Shown here: one piece after another, positions 15,048 to 17,952 of the stretch | Numbering within the stretch: the first letter of the stretch is position 1 | Layout: each line of letters starts with the position of its first letter | Assembly: GCA_035446985.1 (NCBI GenBank) | Contig: DAOTGG010000021.1 | Location: forward strand, 1-17,952 | Source: JAQUSX01 sp035446985 | Lineage (GTDB): Bacteria; Bacillota; Clostridia; Christensenellales; CAG-314 | DNA: 17,952 nt | Direction: 5' to 3' | Translations under genes and position numbers: made by a program | The notes under the pieces: model-generated | What the model was told of the DNA's origin: nothing | What the model saw: only the letters and a program-made list of their open reading frames with translations | The model's database searches: none

Positions 15048-17129
15048 ATGGACAAAATAAATGTTTTAACAAGTGAAGTTTACAACAAAATCGCGGCAGG
15101 CGAAGTGGTGGAAAGACCCGCGTCGGTTGTCAAAGAATTGGTTGAAAACAGTATCGACGCTAATGCGTCCGAAATAGTCATCGAGATAGAAGAAGGCGGT
15201 ATTCAACGCATTTTTGTATACGATAACGGTTCTGGCATGACTAAAAACGATCTTGTTAACGCTTTTTTGCCGCATTCCACAAGCAAAATTTCTTCCGCGG
15301 ACGATTTGGCGTCAATTTCCACGCTCGGTTTTCGCGGAGAAGCTTTGGCAAGCATTGCTTCGGTGTCAAAAATTAACGTTGTTTCAAAAACAGAGCTTGA
15401 CGACGTTGGATTAAGCCTTAATATTATCGGCGGAAAAATCGAATCAAAACAACCCGTATCGGCGAATACAGGCACAAGAATAGAAGTCTGCGACTTATTT
15501 TTCAATACGCCTGCGAGAAAAAAGTTTTTAAAAACCCCGTCAAGGGAAGCCTCTGAAATAAGCAATTTTGTTTCGAGATTAATTTTGTCTAACCCGAAAA
15601 TAAAAATAAAGTACATATTGGACGGTAAAACTATATACGATTTTTCCGGCGGCGGTATAGAAGAAGCGATTTTTACAGTTTACGGCAAAGAATGTCTCGA
15701 CAGCTGCTTGGCGGTGGAATCATCGGCAAAAAACGTGAAAATTTACGGATATATCGGTGAATCAAATTATTCAAAAGCTAATACTACCGCGCAGACCGTT
15801 GTCATTAACGGCAGGTACGTAAATTGCGCCATAGTTTCGGCAGCGCTAAAAAACGCTTACGCGCCGTATTTAATGACAAGACAATATCCTTTTTACGTGT
15901 TGTACGTGGATTTGCCGTATGACGAAATAGACGTTAACGTTCACCCGAACAAACTTGAAGTAAAATTTCTATACGGACAAGACGTTTTTATGGCGGCGTA
16001 TTTAGCAGCGAAAGATACGCTGGCAAACGCTACAAAACAATATAAACGCAATATTGAAATCAAAACAGAACCTATCAATGAAAACAAATACGCCAATGTT
16101 TCGATGTTTCCCCCGAATAATTCTCAAGGCGCGGAATATGCTTTGGAATTAATTTCGGCTAGACTGAACAAAGATATAAATAAAGATAATTCAAAAAATA
16201 TAAATTGCGATAATGATGAAATCAATGGTAATCACGGCTTAAACAATATTGACGAAAATAATCCTCATATTATTCAATCCGCTTCAAAAGCTATTAAAGA
16301 AAACTCATCAGCTTTTGAATTTGACTCTAAAAAAGGTTATGACAAGACAGATAAAAACGCGGGAAATAATGGCAACAATGAATATTTGAGAGACATTTCC
16401 ATTGCTGCGAATATTGGTTTTGAAAAAACTAAAATTGAGCGTACGGCAAATATTAACGGCGAAATTCCGCTTAATCAAGATTTTTCCGAAATAGATAACA
16501 GAAGCCGTGTTGAGCAGCCTACAAGACTTGTTGACGGCACAGCTCAGCAAGGGATTTTCTCCGACGCAAAATTTCTCGGTATTGTTTTCGATACATACAT
16601 AATGCTGGAAAGGGGAGATTTTTTATTTATTATCGATCAGCACGCGGCGCATGAACGTATTTTGTACGATATTTATTTAAAGCAATGCGCGACAAATACG
16701 ATAGCAAAACAGCCGCTTATCGCTCCGTATATTTTTCATGTTACCGACGGCGAAAACGGATACATACAGCAGAACATAACCAACCTGTCAAACGGCGGGT
16801 TCGAGATAGAGGAATTTGGACACAATACCTATAAACTCAGCGTTATTCCCGCAGCTTTTTTGGGAATGAGTTTGGAAAAGTTCGTAAAAGAAGTTTTGAC
16901 CAATATTCGATATTTCGATATGAGCACAAGCAAACTCACAGCCGATTTATTGGCTCGGCGCGCGTGTAAGGCTGCGGTAAAGGCGGGCGATGTTTTGGAC
17001 AGAGCCGACGTTTATTCTCTTTTAGCGGAACTCGACCATATGGAAAATCTCAAATGTCCGCACGGACGACCTATCGTCGTGGTTTACAGCATTGTCGAAT
17101 TTGAAAAATGGTTCAAAAGGATTGTTTAG
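15048..17129 (+). CDS. mutL: DNA mismatch repair endonuclease MutL
   Basis: MutL couples mismatch recognition by MutS to strand nicking. The N-terminal GHKL ATPase (about 1-330) shows VVKELVENSIDA (catalytic Glu30, Asn34), DNGSGM, TLGFRGEAL and GTRIEVCDLFFNTPARKKF. A hydrophilic linker (about 335-500) is very rich in Asn, Asp and Lys and accounts for the larger size (693 residues against 627 in B. subtilis). The C-terminal endonuclease/dimerisation domain carries DQHAAHERILYD (from 530), ACKAAVKA (Cys640), CPHGRP (670-675) and a final FKR, so this is the nicking type found in bacteria without MutH. The last acidic position of the DQHA motif is Asp541 rather than the usual Glu. The ATG has GGTGG upstream. 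Part of its C-terminal coding region is duplicated just downstream. Confidence 0.97.
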   Translation: MDKINVLTSEVYNKIAAGEVVERPASVVKELVENSIDANASEIVIEIEEGGIQRIFVYDNGSGMTKNDLVNAFLPHSTSKISSADDLASISTLGFRGEALASIASVSKINVVSKTELDDVGLSLNIIGGKIESKQPVSANTGTRIEVCDLFFNTPARKKFLKTPSREASEISNFVSRLILSNPKIKIKYILDGKTIYDFSGGGIEEAIFTVYGKECLDSCLAVESSAKNVKIYGYIGESNYSKANTTAQTVVINGRYVNCAIVSAALKNAYAPYLMTRQYPFYVLYVDLPYDEIDVNVHPNKLEVKFLYGQDVFMAAYLAAKDTLANATKQYKRNIEIKTEPINENKYANVSMFPPNNSQGAEYALELISARLNKDINKDNSKNINCDNDEINGNHGLNNIDENNPHIIQSASKAIKENSSAFEFDSKKGYDKTDKNAGNNGNNEYLRDISIAANIGFEKTKIERTANINGEIPLNQDFSEIDNRSRVEQPTRLVDGTAQQGIFSDAKFLGIVFDTYIMLERGDFLFIIDQHAAHERILYDIYLKQCATNTIAKQPLIAPYIFHVTDGENGYIQQNITNLSNGGFEIEEFGHNTYKLSVIPAAFLGMSLEKFVKEVLTNIRYFDMSTSKLTADLLARRACKAAVKAGDVLDRADVYSLLAELDHMENLKCPHGRPIVVVYSIVEFEKWFKRIV
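16791..16879 (+). repeat. Direct repeat, upstream copy (inside mutL)
   Basis: This 89-base segment of mutL (residues about 582-611) recurs at 17239-17327 with 85 identical bases, including a 39-base perfect run (16811-16849). Mismatches are at 16810, 16850, 16856 and 16871; the last three are third-position synonymous changes and the first would change Glu588 to Gly. The repeat spacing is 448 bases. Confidence 0.95.
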
Positions 17130-17173
17130 AATAAAATTTAAATATTTACTCGCGACCTGAGTGATATTCGATT

Positions 17174-17351
17174 TTTTCGCGTCGTATATTCACGTTACCG
17201 ACGGTAAAAACGATACGTACTGCAGAAATAATTTGGCTAACGGCGGGTTCGAGATAGGGGAATTTGGACACAATACCTATAAACTCAGCGTTATTCCTGC
17301 AGCATTTTTGGGAATGAGCTTGGAAAATACGTAAAAGAAGTTTTAACCAAA
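17174..17351 (+). pseudogene. Decayed partial copy of the mutL C-terminal region
   Basis: Translated in the mutL frame, this stretch gives ASYIHVTDGKND, a shortened divergent stretch, then NGGFEIGEFGHNTYKLSV and IPAAFLGMSLEN, matching MutL from about residue 559 to 610. The first part (17185-17238) is diverged and lacks 9 bases net, so the frame is kept; the second part (17239-17327) is 85/89 identical to mutL. A one-base deletion near 17328 then shifts the frame and gives a TAA stop at 17332-17334, although base similarity to mutL continues to about 17351. The frame is open back to a GTG at 17161 but no ribosome binding site precedes it, so no protein is expected. It lacks the ATPase domain, DQHA and CPHGRP motifs. 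Origin may be a tandem duplication or a remnant of a second, related mutL. Confidence 0.9.
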
Positions 17352-17661
17352 TGCTCCAAAATACATCAAGTCAAGTAATTCATATAATTTTCAAATTTTA
17401 TGACTCGTTTATTTAAAAATCAGAAGGCTATTATTTGGAGAACTCGTATTACTTAAGAGATTATAGATAAATCAATATCAAAGCGAAATCCGTTCAGTAA
17501 CTAAAATGCCAATAAATTATTTAAAGACGAAAAAATTATTGATTATAAATAAATTTGAGTAATGACGCAATATTAAAAATATCAAAAAATGCTAAGTACT
17601 TTGAAGTTCAAACAATGCTTATATAAAAGCAATTGAACAAAAACCAAAACAAAAAACATAG

Positions 17662-17675
17662 CTAGATGCATCTAG
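17662..17675. repeat. 14-bp perfect palindrome upstream of miaA
   Basis: CTAGATGCATCTAG is fully self-complementary and ends 28 bases before the miaA ATG. It could be a dyad-symmetric protein site. About one such palindrome is expected by chance in a window of this size, so its position is the only reason to note it. Confidence 0.3.
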
Positions 17676-17703
17676 TAAACCTTAAACAAAACTCGGTGAA
17701 TAA

Positions 17704-17952
17704 ATGTCAAAATTGATTTGTATAGCGGGACCCACCGCTGTGGGAAAAAGCGACGTAGCTTTAACTCTCGCTAAAAAACTTAATAGATGTATTATTTCAG
17801 CCGATTCTATGCAAATATACAAAGGCATGGATATTGGCACGGCAAAACCGTCGCTAGATGAGCAATCGCAAGTCAGACATTTTATGATTGACGTTGTTGA
17901 GCCTGATTGCGAATATAACGCGTTTTTATACGCGGGTGCTGTCAGTAAAATT
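17704..17952 (+). CDS. miaA: tRNA dimethylallyltransferase MiaA, 5' fragment
   Basis: MiaA transfers a dimethylallyl group to N6 of A37 in tRNAs reading UNN codons, making the i6A substrate of MiaB. Only the first 83 codons are in the window; the frame is open to its end. The fragment shows Walker A GPTAVGKS (residues 9-16), ISADSMQIYKGMDIGTAKP with the catalytic Asp34, and RHFMIDVVEP, the last being HHLID-like in most homologues. The ATG at 17704 has GGTGA at 17695-17699. Its position after mutL matches the common miaB-mutS-mutL-miaA order, although here a 574-base gap containing a mutL relic intervenes. Confidence 0.95.
   Translation, partial: MSKLICIAGPTAVGKSDVALTLAKKLNRCIISADSMQIYKGMDIGTAKPSLDEQSQVRHFMIDVVEPDCEYNAFLYAGAVSKI

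Larger units (their letters stand above)
17130..17703. other. Long spacer between mutL and miaA
   Basis: This 574-base region separates two genes that are usually adjacent. It contains the mutL relic (about 17174-17351), then about 350 bases of AT-rich DNA with no recognised gene, a weak TGCTT/AAGCA hairpin (17616-17631) and the 14-bp palindrome CTAGATGCATCTAG (17662-17675). No convincing promoter or terminator was found. The miaA ribosome binding site GGTGA is at 17695-17699. Confidence 0.6.

Noticed and set aside
16797..16808. GGGTTCGAGAT resembling a tRNA T-loop, present in both repeat copies
   Set aside because: In mutL it encodes Gly-Phe-Glu-Ile within a conserved domain, and no acceptor, D or anticodon arms surround either copy.
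16791..17327. Diversity-generating retroelement (variable repeat at the end of mutL, template repeat downstream)
   Set aside because: The layout resembles VR/TR, but the four mismatches are not restricted to adenines of the template, the repeat is well inside the mutL gene rather than at its end, and no reverse transcriptase is in the window.
17161..17334. 57-codon GTG-initiated frame over the mutL relic
   Set aside because: It is open only because the relic keeps the mutL frame; there is no ribosome binding site, the DQHA and CPHGRP motifs are missing, and it ends in a frameshift stop.
1..17952. CRISPR array, phage, transposon or defence system
   Set aside because: No regularly spaced repeats, integrase, transposase or defence-type genes are visible; every long frame belongs to a housekeeping family.

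Overview
The window is a low-GC, Gram-positive-type chromosomal segment, most likely from an uncultured Clostridia-like member of the Bacillota. That placement is inferred from conserved gene order (pheS-pheT-mutS2; a NifS-type desulfurase next to thiI; miaB-mutS-mutL-miaA), an endonuclease-type MutL, a ThiI without rhodanese domain, GGAGG-type ribosome binding sites and very AT-rich intergenic DNA. It is not based on a database match. No rRNA, tRNA, CRISPR, integrase or transposase was seen.

Layout. Bases 1-5191 hold the 3' end of pheS, then pheT and mutS2, tightly packed (15-base gap, then 1-base overlap) and evidently one operon. Bases 5192-5498 are an AT-rich leader with strong inverted repeats. 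Bases 5499-7896 encode a NifS/IscS-type cysteine desulfurase and ThiI, a plausible sulfur-donor/4-thiouridine-synthase pair. A perfect 16-bp AT hairpin at 8002-8042 separates thiI from a convergent class A penicillin-binding protein on the minus strand (8115-10019). From 10394 onward the plus strand carries miaB, mutS, mutL and the 5' end of miaA, running off the window. The usual Bacillota order is kept, but the genes are separated by long AT-rich spacers (458, 305 and 574 bases), some with candidate promoters.

Functional themes. Two interleaved sets dominate. One is tRNA charging and modification: PheST charges tRNA-Phe, NifS-ThiI makes s4U8, and MiaA plus MiaB make ms2i6A37. The other is DNA mismatch and recombination control: MutS, MutL and MutS2. 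The penicillin-binding protein is the only cell-wall gene.

Most unusual observation. Immediately downstream of mutL lies a decayed partial second copy of the mutL C-terminal region (about 17174-17351). An 89-base core is 85/89 identical to mutL 16791-16879 as aligned by eye, and three of the four differences are synonymous. The copy stays in the mutL reading frame until a one-base deletion creates a stop. The two copies form a direct repeat 448 bases apart, so recombination between them would remove the MutL endonuclease C-terminus. No clear new multi-gene system was found; the remaining genes are conserved housekeeping families with small motif deviations.
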